Translations under genes and position numbers: made by a program
Notes under the pieces: model-generated
What the model saw: the letters and a program-made list of their open reading frames with translations, nothing else
Told to the model about the DNA's origin: nothing
Database searches by the model: none
Origin: JACQID01 sp035289125
GTDB lineage: Archaea; Aenigmatarchaeota; Aenigmatarchaeia; GW2011-AR5
Reading direction: 5' to 3'
Length of the DNA: 5,313 nucleotides
Assembly: GCA_035289125.1 (NCBI GenBank)
Contig: DATDXW010000068.1
Location: 1 to 5,313, forward strand
Shown here: positions 1 to 5,313 of the stretch, in pieces
Position numbering within the stretch: position 1 is the first letter of the stretch
Layout of the letters: the number at the start of each line of letters is the position of its first letter

Positions 1-30
1 AAATTCTTCCCCTGCCGTCAATTTTCGCAT
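1..30 (-). CDS. Possible 5' end of a leftward gene, cut by the window edge
   Basis: On the minus strand an ATG at 30-28 opens a frame that stays open to the left edge and would encode MRKLTAGEEF. An in-frame TAA lies at 60-58 with no other ATG between, so this ATG would be the only plausible start. No TATA-like element sits about 29 nt upstream of it, unlike the three supported protein genes here, and the nearest GGAG is too far away to act as a normal ribosome binding site. Ten residues are not enough to recognise a family. The rest of 31-199 shows no convincing gene on either strand, only minor inverted repeats such as AACGG/CCGTT around 172-190. This is a weak call that needs sequence to the left. 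Confidence 0.2.
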   Translation of the reverse strand, partial: MRKLTAGEEF

Positions 31-199
31 AGAAACAGCTAGGCGTGGCTCTCCTTCTTACGCTATCCCTGCTCTTTTCAGAGATGAACCAATTCCGTCG
101 TGAAGACGTTCGCCTCTCATGTTCTCACGCTTCTTTTACGCGCAAACATTACTTAAGCGTTTTGTGGGTTGAACGGTTGCAATCGCCGTTGTACGAATC

Positions 200-209
200 T
201 TTATATATA
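200..209 (+). promoter_or_regulatory. Archaeal TATA box for vapBC (leaderless)
   Basis: TTTATATATA is preceded by CGAATC, which resembles a purine-containing BRE. The first T lies 29 nt upstream of the A of the vapB ATG at 229. With the usual archaeal TATA-to-start distance, transcription would begin at or within a few bases of that ATG, giving a leaderless mRNA. Confidence 0.75.
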
Positions 210-229
210 CATGTATGCATGTATGCATA
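207..229 (+). repeat. Palindrome and direct-repeat cluster at the vapBC start, possible operator
   Basis: Between the TATA box and the vapB ATG lie a perfect 10-bp palindrome ATACATGTAT (207-216), two tandem copies of CATGTATG (210-217 and 218-225) followed by a shortened CATATG (226-231), and a second palindrome TATGCATA (222-229). The cluster covers the tail of the TATA box and the predicted transcription start, where a bound antitoxin or VapBC complex would block initiation. Autoregulation is typical of VapBC modules. That this cluster is the operator is inferred from position and symmetry only; a low-complexity AT/GC alternating tract is the alternative. Confidence 0.45.
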
Positions 230-456
230 TGACTAAAGTGATATCAATATCGGACGACGCTTACGAAGCGCTGAAGCGGTTCAGGGGGGAAGGCGAGTCA
301 TTCTCCAAGGCCGTGATGAAACTCACCGAAAGAGAAAAAGAGTCCGGCATCATGAAATTCGCAGGCATGTGGAAAGACAAGCCGGAAATGGAAAAAATAT
401 TCGCGGAGATACGGAAGGGCCGGGAAAAATTTAAAACGAGGGACGTGAAACTCTGA
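229..456 (+). CDS. vapB: VapB-type antitoxin (DUF217/COG1753 family)
   Basis: A 75-residue protein opening MTKVISISDDAYEALKRF, the characteristic start of the archaeal VapB antitoxin family (pattern roughly K-hydrophobic-I-S-I-S-D-E-A-Y-E-x-L-K). It continues with a GESFSKAVMKL segment, equivalent to the family's conserved 'SFSEVI..L' helix. The N-terminal half is expected to dimerise and bind operator DNA. The charged C-terminal half (about 45-75, rich in Lys and Glu) is expected to wrap the toxin and block its active site. The start at 229 is chosen over an in-frame ATG at 169 because the family motif begins there and the TATA box at 200 would lie inside a gene starting at 169. The TGA stop overlaps the vapC ATG by one base, implying translational coupling. 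Assignment rests on motif recall, supported strongly by the toxin partner. Confidence 0.85.
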   Translation: MTKVISISDDAYEALKRFRGEGESFSKAVMKLTEREKESGIMKFAGMWKDKPEMEKIFAEIRKGREKFKTRDVKL

Positions 457-845
457 TGCATTGCTTGGATACGGATGTGATGATAGATTTTCTCCGGGGA
501 AAGCCCGATGCCGTGAAGGCGATGAAAGGATTTTCGGTAGATGGCGTGTCCACCACCTGCCTGAACGTATGCGAATTGTATAAAGGCGCATTTTTATCCG
601 GAGCGCCTGAAGCCGAGGTAGCGCGCGTGGCGAATTTTCTCAGAAACGTGAACGTGCTGGGACTGGACGAAAAGGCCGCGCGCATATACGGGAATATTTT
701 CGCCCGGCTGAAAACGCAGGGCATGCTGAAGCAGGAGTTTGATATGCTGATAGCCGCCATTTGCATTTCTCACGGGCAGCCCTTTGTGACGAGAAACGCG
801 AAAGACTTTTCGGCAATCCCCGGCATTGAACTTGAAAAAATTTAG
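456..845 (+). CDS. vapC: VapC-type PIN-domain ribonuclease toxin
   Basis: A 129-residue single PIN-domain protein, a normal VapC length. It begins MHCLDTDVMIDFLRG, matching the 'LDTnvlId.lrg' PIN start with D5 as the first metal-binding acid. The other expected acids are present: E40 in the VCELYKG segment, D96 in FDMLIAA, and D117 in TRNAKDF with N114 nearby. It is therefore predicted to be an active Mg/Mn-dependent endoribonuclease; VapC enzymes characterised elsewhere cut tRNAs or rRNA, but the target here cannot be read from sequence. Translation is probably coupled to vapB through the TGATG overlap; a GAGG at 438-441 is a weak, rather distant ribosome binding site. The TAG stop ends at 845, one base before the 3' end of the convergent tRNA-His gene, so any unterminated vapBC transcript would be antisense to that tRNA. 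Confidence 0.9.
   Translation: MHCLDTDVMIDFLRGKPDAVKAMKGFSVDGVSTTCLNVCELYKGAFLSGAPEAEVARVANFLRNVNVLGLDEKAARIYGNIFARLKTQGMLKQEFDMLIAAICISHGQPFVTRNAKDFSAIPGIELEKI
835..840 (-). terminator. Poly-T terminator for tRNA-His, inside the vapC 3' end
   Basis: Reading leftward from the tRNA 3' end, the minus strand runs CTAAATTTTTTC, giving six consecutive T residues five bases beyond the mature tRNA. Archaeal RNA polymerase commonly terminates at such T-runs. The same bases encode the C-terminal E-K-I codons of vapC on the other strand. Confidence 0.5.
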
Positions 846-918
846 GGCCGCGGCCGGGATTTGAACCCGGGTCAGGAGCTCCACAAGCTCCGATGCTAAC
901 CGCTACACAACCGCAGCC
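846..918 (-). tRNA. tRNA-His (anticodon GTG), G-1 encoded
   Basis: The minus strand folds into a complete cloverleaf. The acceptor stem GCTGCGG (917-911) pairs with CCGCGGC (bases 66-72), with one U-G pair. The D arm has G10-U25, U11-A24, G12-C23 and U13-G22, with A14, G18, G19 and A21 present. The anticodon stem GGAGC/GCTCC closes the loop TTGTGGA with GTG in the middle. The T stem CCGGG/CCCGG closes loop TTCAAAT. An extra 5' G at 918 opposes the discriminator C at 846, which is the G-1:C73 identity element of histidine tRNAs, encoded here in the gene rather than needing post-transcriptional addition. No CCA is encoded (the next bases are CTA) and there is no intron. Both D-stem end pairs are wobbles, slightly weak but tolerable. 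It is convergent with vapC with no spacer. Confidence 0.95.
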
Positions 919-944
919 ATGTTGAAATGATTTCTCACAACGAG

Positions 945-952
945 ATTTAAAA
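945..952 (-). promoter_or_regulatory. TATA box for tRNA-His
   Basis: On the minus strand CACGAACC followed by TTTTAAAT forms a BRE-plus-TATA-like element whose first T is 34 nt before the first base of the tRNA. That is a few bases further than in the protein promoters of this window, leaving a short 5' leader for RNase P to remove. It lies in the 109-bp region shared with the divergent ileS promoter. Confidence 0.6.
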
Positions 953-998
953 GGTTCGTGGGCGCGCCTTGCAGTATCTTGTAAGAAGCCCGTCAGGT

Positions 999-1006
999 TT
1001 TATAAA
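999..1006 (+). promoter_or_regulatory. TATA box for ileS (leaderless)
   Basis: TTTATAAA (extended by one more T at 998) lies with its first T 29 nt before the ileS ATG at 1028. There is no Shine-Dalgarno-like sequence between box and start. The spacing predicts transcription starting at or next to the ATG. A nearby ATG at 1023 is out of frame with ileS. Confidence 0.8.
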
Positions 1007-1027
1007 CTTCCCTTCCAAGTTGATGCT

Positions 1028-3817
1028 ATGGACAAGGCACGCGAGGAGCAGGTAGCAAAGTTCTGGGCAGACAACTCTATATATCGCAAGGCGAAGGAGG
1101 CGCGGGCGAAGGGAAAGAAGTTTTACTTTCTGGATGGTCCGCCCTACGCCACGGGCGCGATACACATGGGAACGGCGTGGAACAAGATTCTCAAGGACGC
1201 TTACATCCGCTTTTGGAGGATGAAAGGCTTTGCGGTGCGCGACCAGCCGGGCTACGATACGCACGGGATGCCGATAGAGAATAAAGTGGAAAAAGAGCTG
1301 GAGCTTCGCTCCAAGCGGGACATAGAAAAGCTGGGCGTGGAGGCATTCACAAAGCGGTGCCGCGAGTTTGCAACGAAGTTCATCGGGGTAATGAGCGGGC
1401 AGTTCAAGGACCTGGGCATATGGATGGACTTTGAACATCCTTACCTAACGTTGGACAAATCCTATATAGAAGGCGCATGGGCGACGTTCAAAACCGGCTA
1501 CGAGAAGAAGCTGCTTTACCATGACGTTTATCCAGTCCATGTCTGCCCAAGATGCGAGACGGCCGTGGCTTATAATGAAATAGAATACGCCAAAGCCACG
1601 GACCCTTCGGTATACATAAAGTTCAAAGTGAAAGGCAAAAAGGAATTTCTCGTCATATGGACGACGACGCCGTGGACGCTGCCCGCGAACGCGGGCGTGA
1701 TGGTTCATCCGAAGGAAGACTATGTCCGCGTGGAGGCAAACGGAGAAACGCTAATACTTGCAAAGCCTCTTCTGGAAAAAGTGATGGAGAAAGCAGGCGT
1801 GAGTAAATACAAAATCATTGAAACGTTCCCGGGAAAGGCGCTTGACCGCGTAGAGTATGAACATCCTCTGAAGAACGAAGTCACGGCGCAGCAGAAAGTT
1901 CGGGGTAGAGTGATTCTTTCCGAGCAATACGTCACGATGGAAGACGGGACTGGGCTCGTGCATACGGCGCCGGGCCACGGCGAGGAAGATTATAAAGCCG
2001 GCAAGCAAGCCGGATTGCCCGTAATTTCCATCGTCGGCATGAACGGCGTCTATGCCGAAGGAGCGGGCAAATACAACGGAATGTTCGTCAAGAAGGCTGA
2101 CCGCGAGATAATCAATGACTTGGCGGCTAAAGGAGCGCTGCTGAAAGAAGAAAAAATAACGCACGACTATCCGCAGTGCTGGCGATGCTCTTCACCGTTG
2201 TTGCAGATGGCTGTGCGACAATGGTTCTTCAAAGTGACTGCGATACGCAAGAAACTCATGGAAGAGAACGAAAAAGTAAACTGGCAGCCGGAATGGGCGA
2301 AGAAACGCTTCGTCAATTGGCTGGAGAGCTTGGGCGACTGGCCGATTTCCCGGCAGCGCTACTGGGGAATACCGCTGCCGATATGGACGTGCGAGTGCGG
2401 CGAAGTGAAAGTCATAGGTTCAAGTGAAGAGCTACCGAAAACGCTCAAAGACTTGCACCGTCCTTACGTGGACGAAATAACGATGCCGTGCAAGTGCGGA
2501 CAGAAGATGAAAAGAATACCGGATGTTTTAGACGTCTGGTTTGACTCAGGGCTGGCGGCATGGGCGTCGCTGAAAAAAGAGGAGCGTGAAAAATACTGGC
2601 CTGCTGATTTTGAGACAGAAGGGCCTGACCAGATACGCGGATGGTGGAATTCGCAACTGATAACGTCCGTGATTACTTTCGGGGAAAAACCGTTCAACAA
2701 CATACTCTTTCACGGGTTCGTGCTGGACGCGCACGGCATAAAGATGTCCAAGAGCAAGGGCAACATCACTGACCCCTTTGACGTCGTGAACAAGCACGGG
2801 CGCGACGTGCTGCGTTACTATCTGTTATCGTCGGCGCCGTGGGACGATTTCTACTTTAAGTGGATTGACGTGGACGAGATAGCCAAGGCATTTCTTGTCG
2901 TTGAAAATGCGTTCAAGTTCGTCGGGACGTATGTGCCGGAAGCCGGAGACGCGTCAAAGATGAACATTGAAGACGGATGGATACTGTCAAGGCTGAACAG
3001 CGTGATAAAGGCTTACAACGAAAACTTCTCATCGTATAACGGGCACAAGGCTGTGCAGGAGCTGTATAACTTTCTCTTAAACGACTTTTCCCGGTGGTAC
3101 ATAAAGCTCATCCGCGAAAGAACGTGGCCAACTTATGCTGGAGAGGATAAACACGGCGCGTTTTATGCGCTCAGCGAAGTGGCGAAGAAGAGCGCTATAC
3201 TTTTGGCGCCGATATGCCCGTTCATGGCTGAAGAAGTTTACCAAAAATACCTGAAGCCGCTCGGCGCGAAGAAAGAATCTGTGCATCTTGAAGACGTGCC
3301 GGAGGCGGACGATACATCAATAAATGCAGTGCTTGAGAGGGACATGTTCAAAGTGCGCGAAATAACTGAAGTAGCCAGTAGTATCCGTCAAGAAGCCGGA
3401 ATAAAGCTCCGGTGGCCGCTTGCCGCGCTATCATTAGAATTCATAGAAATAGACGATAATCTTCACGGTATTCTGAAAGAAATCTGCAACGTGAAGAGCA
3501 TCGTAAAGAAAGGGGAAGGTTTCGCAACTAAAGAATACGGCACAGGCACAGTAGGTTTAGACACGAAACTTACCGAAGAGCTTAAGCAAGAGGCTGCGTT
3601 GCGCGAAGTTCTGAGAAAGGTGCAGCAGATGCGCAAGGCAGCGGGACTGGAAGTGAAAGACGACATAGAGCTTTCTCTTTCAGATGCTTCATTAAAGGCG
3701 TTTAACGAAGAAATCGCGAAGCAAGTAGGCGCGAAAAATATAAGATACGACGCGAAGAGCGGCGAGAAGCTGGACGTGGACGGGAAAACTATTTTTATCG
3801 GCATGCGCAAGATATAG
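1028..3817 (+). CDS. ileS: Isoleucyl-tRNA synthetase, archaeal type, compact
   Basis: A 929-residue class Ia synthetase that activates isoleucine with ATP and charges tRNA-Ile in the cytoplasm. The Rossmann-fold signature is HMGT at 46-49 in GPPYATGAIHMGT, followed by GYDTHGMPIE, an IleRS hallmark. The CP1 editing domain has WTTTPWTLPAN at 211-221 and GTGLVHTAPGHGEEDY at 307-322, whose D321 is the likely editing aspartate. Cysteine pairs C173/C176, C384/C387, C455/C457 and C488/C490 suggest zinc ribbons. DVWFDSG precedes KMSKS at 572-576. The anticodon-binding helical region includes WYIKLIRERTW and IRQEAGIKLRWPL, and the tail motif QQMRKAAGLEV is present. Archaeal IleRS is usually a little over 1000 residues, so this is a shortened but apparently complete enzyme. 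Start 1028 is fixed by the TATA spacing and family N-terminus. It ends with tandem stops TAG-TGA, the second overlapping the next gene's ATG. Confidence 0.97.
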   Translation: MDKAREEQVAKFWADNSIYRKAKEARAKGKKFYFLDGPPYATGAIHMGTAWNKILKDAYIRFWRMKGFAVRDQPGYDTHGMPIENKVEKELELRSKRDIEKLGVEAFTKRCREFATKFIGVMSGQFKDLGIWMDFEHPYLTLDKSYIEGAWATFKTGYEKKLLYHDVYPVHVCPRCETAVAYNEIEYAKATDPSVYIKFKVKGKKEFLVIWTTTPWTLPANAGVMVHPKEDYVRVEANGETLILAKPLLEKVMEKAGVSKYKIIETFPGKALDRVEYEHPLKNEVTAQQKVRGRVILSEQYVTMEDGTGLVHTAPGHGEEDYKAGKQAGLPVISIVGMNGVYAEGAGKYNGMFVKKADREIINDLAAKGALLKEEKITHDYPQCWRCSSPLLQMAVRQWFFKVTAIRKKLMEENEKVNWQPEWAKKRFVNWLESLGDWPISRQRYWGIPLPIWTCECGEVKVIGSSEELPKTLKDLHRPYVDEITMPCKCGQKMKRIPDVLDVWFDSGLAAWASLKKEEREKYWPADFETEGPDQIRGWWNSQLITSVITFGEKPFNNILFHGFVLDAHGIKMSKSKGNITDPFDVVNKHGRDVLRYYLLSSAPWDDFYFKWIDVDEIAKAFLVVENAFKFVGTYVPEAGDASKMNIEDGWILSRLNSVIKAYNENFSSYNGHKAVQELYNFLLNDFSRWYIKLIRERTWPTYAGEDKHGAFYALSEVAKKSAILLAPICPFMAEEVYQKYLKPLGAKKESVHLEDVPEADDTSINAVLERDMFKVREITEVASSIRQEAGIKLRWPLAALSLEFIEIDDNLHGILKEICNVKSIVKKGEGFATKEYGTGTVGLDTKLTEELKQEAALREVLRKVQQMRKAAGLEVKDDIELSLSDASLKAFNEEIAKQVGAKNIRYDAKSGEKLDVDGKTIFIGMRKI

Positions 3818-3903
3818 TGATGGAAAAACCGACCCGTGTACTGATGAAGACGCACCATATAATCTTTGACGCGATAGGCTGTGACGAACGGCTTAACGAC
3901 GAG

Positions 3904-3906
3904 TAG
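3904..3906 (+). other. In-frame amber codon within the speD-like gene
   Basis: TAG follows codons for LNDE and precedes codons for FVFTMLMEIPKL with no frame change. As I recall archaeal relatives, this position is usually an acidic or charged residue in a 'NDE-x-F' context. A single base change from GAG (Glu) or AAG (Lys) would explain it. No frameshift or further stop is found elsewhere in the gene. Confidence 0.85.
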
Positions 3907-3918
3907 TTTGTTTTCACG

Positions 3919-3950
3919 ATGCTGATGGAGATACCGAAGCTCGTCGGCAT
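3919..3950 (+). other. Predicted RNA stem-loop just downstream of the in-frame TAG
   Basis: ATGCTGATGG (3919-3928) can pair with TCGTCGGCAT (3941-3950), forming ten contiguous base pairs of which three are G-U, around a 12-nt loop. The stem begins 12 nt after the TAG and contains the candidate restart ATG at 3919. It may be a recoding-type structure, a translational block on the restart codon, or chance pairing in coding sequence. No thermodynamic calculation was made. Confidence 0.35.
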
Positions 3951-4197
3951 GAAGATAATGACCGGACCGCACATAGCGCGCGATTATAATCCGGACAACG
4001 CAGGCATATCGGGCTTTGTGATAATCAGCTTCTCGCACATATCAATCCATACGTTTCCAAAAACAAAAGAAATCTACGTTGACGTGTTCTCCTGCCGCCC
4101 GTTTGACTACGCGAAGGTGCGTGCCTATCTGCAGGAAAAGCTCGGCGTGCCGGAAGAAAACGTGGAAACGCACGAAGTGAAACACCCGTGGGAATAA

Positions 4198-4214
4198 TGA
4201 CGCCGAGGGTGTCA
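4198..4214 (+). terminator. Hairpin immediately after the speD-like gene, possible 3' end signal
   Basis: TGACGCC (4198-4204) pairs with GGTGTCA (4208-4214) across a 3-nt GAG loop, seven base pairs with one G-U. It begins directly after the TAA stop. No T-run follows, so it is not a classic terminator; it could stabilise the 3' end of the ileS-speD transcript or be incidental. Confidence 0.3.
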
Positions 4215-4250
4215 ATGTTAATATAGCTACCTTCTAATGCACTCCCACCA

Positions 4251-4258
4251 TTTATAAG
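4251..4258 (+). promoter_or_regulatory. TATA box for the DHH phosphoesterase gene (leaderless)
   Basis: TTTATAAG lies with its first T exactly 29 nt before the ATG at 4280, the same distance as at vapB and ileS. No ribosome binding site is visible between them. This indicates that the DHH gene has its own promoter and a leaderless transcript, separate from the ileS-speD unit. Confidence 0.75.
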
Positions 4259-4279
4259 CATTATGCCGTAGATATTGGC

Positions 4280-5313
4280 ATGGAAGACTACTTTTCCGAG
4301 GCTGTGAATTTTATAAAAGGCATAACGAAAAACGACAGCGTCATCATAATCTTCAACAATGACGCAGACGGCATATCGGCGTGCGTGCTTATTGATACGC
4401 TGCTAAAGTCAAAGGGCGTCAAGCCTTACATAATCTCGCAACCGATGCCGACGGAAAAGAATCTTGTCCGGAAGATACAAACCACGATACCGACCAAGAT
4501 AATCTTCCTTGACCTTGCCATGGACCAGCAGCAGGCCGTGATAAAGCGGCTCGCGGGAATGTGCGACATCCTCATCATAGACCACCACAGCATCCACAAC
4601 AATCTCAATACTCCGAGCGTTGTCCATCACAATCCGCGCTTCAGAAGCAGTGAAATATACCAGTCGGCGACTTATCTTGCCTATAAAATAACGTCACAGA
4701 TGCAGGATATGCGAAAATATCTCTGGATTGCGGCTGTGGGAATGATAGGTGACTACAATCTTGACTACAGCTCAGACGTAGTTGAAGAAGTTCAGAAGGC
4801 GTACCCGAAGGTGACGGGTAAAGCGCCGCTTTACGGTAGTTTTCTCGGCAGGCTCGCCGACATGATAGCTTCGTCGCGCGCGATGAACGCCGTGTCTTGT
4901 GAAGAGATGGTGCGCGTATTTGAAGAAGCCGGAGAACTGGAGAACTTTGATAAGACCGAAGGCAGCGCAAAGCTGAAGGAAGCGGATGAAATCATACGTA
5001 ATGAGTTCAGCGAGATAGAAAAAGACATGGAAAAGAACGCGGAAACGCATGGCGGGCTTGTCATGTATGAGCTGAAGAGCAGGCACAACCTGTGCTCGCC
5101 CGTTTCAACGAAGATGAGCGAAAGATATAAGGGAAAATTGCTCATGATTTACCAGAAAGCCTCCGGCAAGTACCACGCTTCCGGGCGCAATCAGGACAAG
5201 AGATACGACGTTGCCACGATATTCAACAAAGCCGCGCGCGGGCTGAAGGGCGCGGCGGGCGGGCATCCCGCCGCTGCGGGCGCGACCATCGCCGAAAGTG
5301 ACTGGGAAACGTT
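4280..5313 (+). CDS. DHH/DHHA1-family phosphoesterase (RecJ/GAN/NrnA-like), 3' end missing
   Basis: 344 codons are present and the frame is still open at the right edge. The DHH domain shows motif I NNDADGISA (26-34, metal-binding D28 and D30), motif II FLDLAMD (D78), the name motif DHH at 101-103, and motif IV GMIGDY (D158). A helical linker (about 225-265, rich in Glu and Lys) leads to a DHHA1 domain with SGR at 301-303 and the substrate-binding GGHPAAAG at 327-334. All expected manganese-binding residues are present, so an active phosphodiesterase is predicted. Possible roles are single-strand 5' exonuclease (archaeal RecJ/GAN, which associates with the replicative helicase and GINS) or nanoRNA/pAp phosphatase; the fragment does not decide between them. 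The first residue of motif I is Asn where His or Asp is common in relatives. The start is chosen from TATA spacing and the family N-terminus. It is preceded by an 82-bp intergenic region. Confidence 0.92.
   Translation, partial: MEDYFSEAVNFIKGITKNDSVIIIFNNDADGISACVLIDTLLKSKGVKPYIISQPMPTEKNLVRKIQTTIPTKIIFLDLAMDQQQAVIKRLAGMCDILIIDHHSIHNNLNTPSVVHHNPRFRSSEIYQSATYLAYKITSQMQDMRKYLWIAAVGMIGDYNLDYSSDVVEEVQKAYPKVTGKAPLYGSFLGRLADMIASSRAMNAVSCEEMVRVFEEAGELENFDKTEGSAKLKEADEIIRNEFSEIEKDMEKNAETHGGLVMYELKSRHNLCSPVSTKMSERYKGKLLMIYQKASGKYHASGRNQDKRYDVATIFNKAARGLKGAAGGHPAAAGATIAESDWET

Larger units (their letters stand above)
3820..4197 (+). pseudogene. speD: SpeD-like pyruvoyl-dependent decarboxylase gene interrupted by an in-frame TAG
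   Basis: From ATG 3820 (or ATG 3844, closer to the usual family start MKT..H) the frame encodes 28 codons, a TAG at codon 29, then 96 more codons to TAA. Both halves look like one S-adenosylmethionine decarboxylase family protein: HHIIFDAIGCDE before the TAG, and GISGFVIIS, SHISIHTFP and VDVFSC after it. Counting the TAG as residue 29, the predicted autocleavage/pyruvoyl Ser is 72, with His77 and Cys92, the same spacing as Ser63/His68/Cys83 of the Thermotoga maritima enzyme. The residue before the catalytic Ser is Phe instead of Glu, and Lys replaces the Glu after HTFP, so substrate is uncertain: AdoMet, arginine and ornithine decarboxylases all exist in this fold. Restart at ATG 3919 would give a 92-residue protein keeping the catalytic residues but lacking the first strand. 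The ATG overlaps the ileS stop (TGATG), so it is probably cotranscribed. Called pseudogene because of the stop; recoding or a sequencing error remain possible. Confidence 0.75.

Noticed and set aside
2..100. Plus-strand frame open from the left edge to a TGA near 100
   Set aside because: The roughly 33-residue peptide is Pro/Ser/Arg-rich without recognisable features, and chance openness is likely.
84..108. C-box-like GATGA and small CGTC/GACG hairpin as a possible C/D guide RNA
   Set aside because: No convincing D box (CTGA) or paired C'/D' elements at the correct spacing.
127..160. Inverted repeat ACGCTT...AAGCGT
   Set aside because: Six-base arms 22 bases apart without extension; not distinguishable from chance.
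172..190. Inverted repeat AACGG...CCGTT upstream of the vapBC promoter
   Set aside because: The 5-bp arms with a 9-nt loop are within chance expectation, and there is no T-run or other support.
169..228. Upstream in-frame ATG extending vapB by 20 residues
   Set aside because: The added residues (Cys- and Tyr-rich) do not match the family, and the TATA box would lie inside the coding region.
45..236. 63-codon plus-strand frame upstream of and overlapping vapB
   Set aside because: It covers the vapBC TATA box and repeats, has no recognisable family features, and overlaps the well-supported vapB start.
2176..2427. 83-codon frame inside ileS and the many minus-strand frames across ileS
   Set aside because: They are shadows of a strongly conserved synthetase frame and lack promoters or family features.

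Overview
This window looks archaeal. Protein genes start directly behind canonical TATA boxes without Shine-Dalgarno leaders, the tRNA gene does not encode CCA, the isoleucyl-tRNA synthetase is of archaeal/eukaryal type, and the antitoxin belongs to the archaeal DUF217/COG1753 VapB family. The compact proteins and tight packing would suit a small-genome (for example DPANN-like) archaeon, but that placement is an inference and no lineage marker settles it.

Layout: bases 1-199 hold no confident gene, only a possible start of a leftward gene at the extreme left edge. Bases 200-845 carry a VapBC-type toxin-antitoxin operon with its own promoter and a palindrome/direct-repeat cluster between TATA box and start codon. 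A tRNA-His(GTG) gene on the minus strand (846-918) abuts the last base of vapC, and its probable poly-T terminator lies inside the vapC 3' end. A 109-bp intergenic region (919-1027) holds divergent promoters for tRNA-His (leftward) and ileS (rightward). ileS (1028-3817) is complete, with HIGH, KMSKS, editing-site and zinc-cysteine motifs.

Overlapping the tandem stop codons of ileS is a SpeD-like (pyruvoyl-dependent AdoMet decarboxylase family) gene, 3820-4197. It is colinear with the family over its whole length but is interrupted by one in-frame TAG at 3904-3906. The catalytic Ser, His and Cys positions are downstream of the TAG and intact. A predicted 10-bp stem-loop begins 12 nt after the TAG. 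This is the most unusual feature of the window; candidate explanations are a nonsense mutation or sequencing error, amber readthrough/recoding, or restart at ATG 3919. A short hairpin follows the gene, then a separate promoter drives a DHH/DHHA1 phosphoesterase (RecJ/GAN/NrnA-like) that runs off the right edge.

Functionally this is mostly informational and housekeeping content (tRNA charging, a tRNA, nucleic acid or nucleotide phosphodiester hydrolysis, possible polyamine metabolism) with one small stress/defence-type TA module next to the tRNA gene. No mobile element, CRISPR array or clear new multi-gene system is visible.
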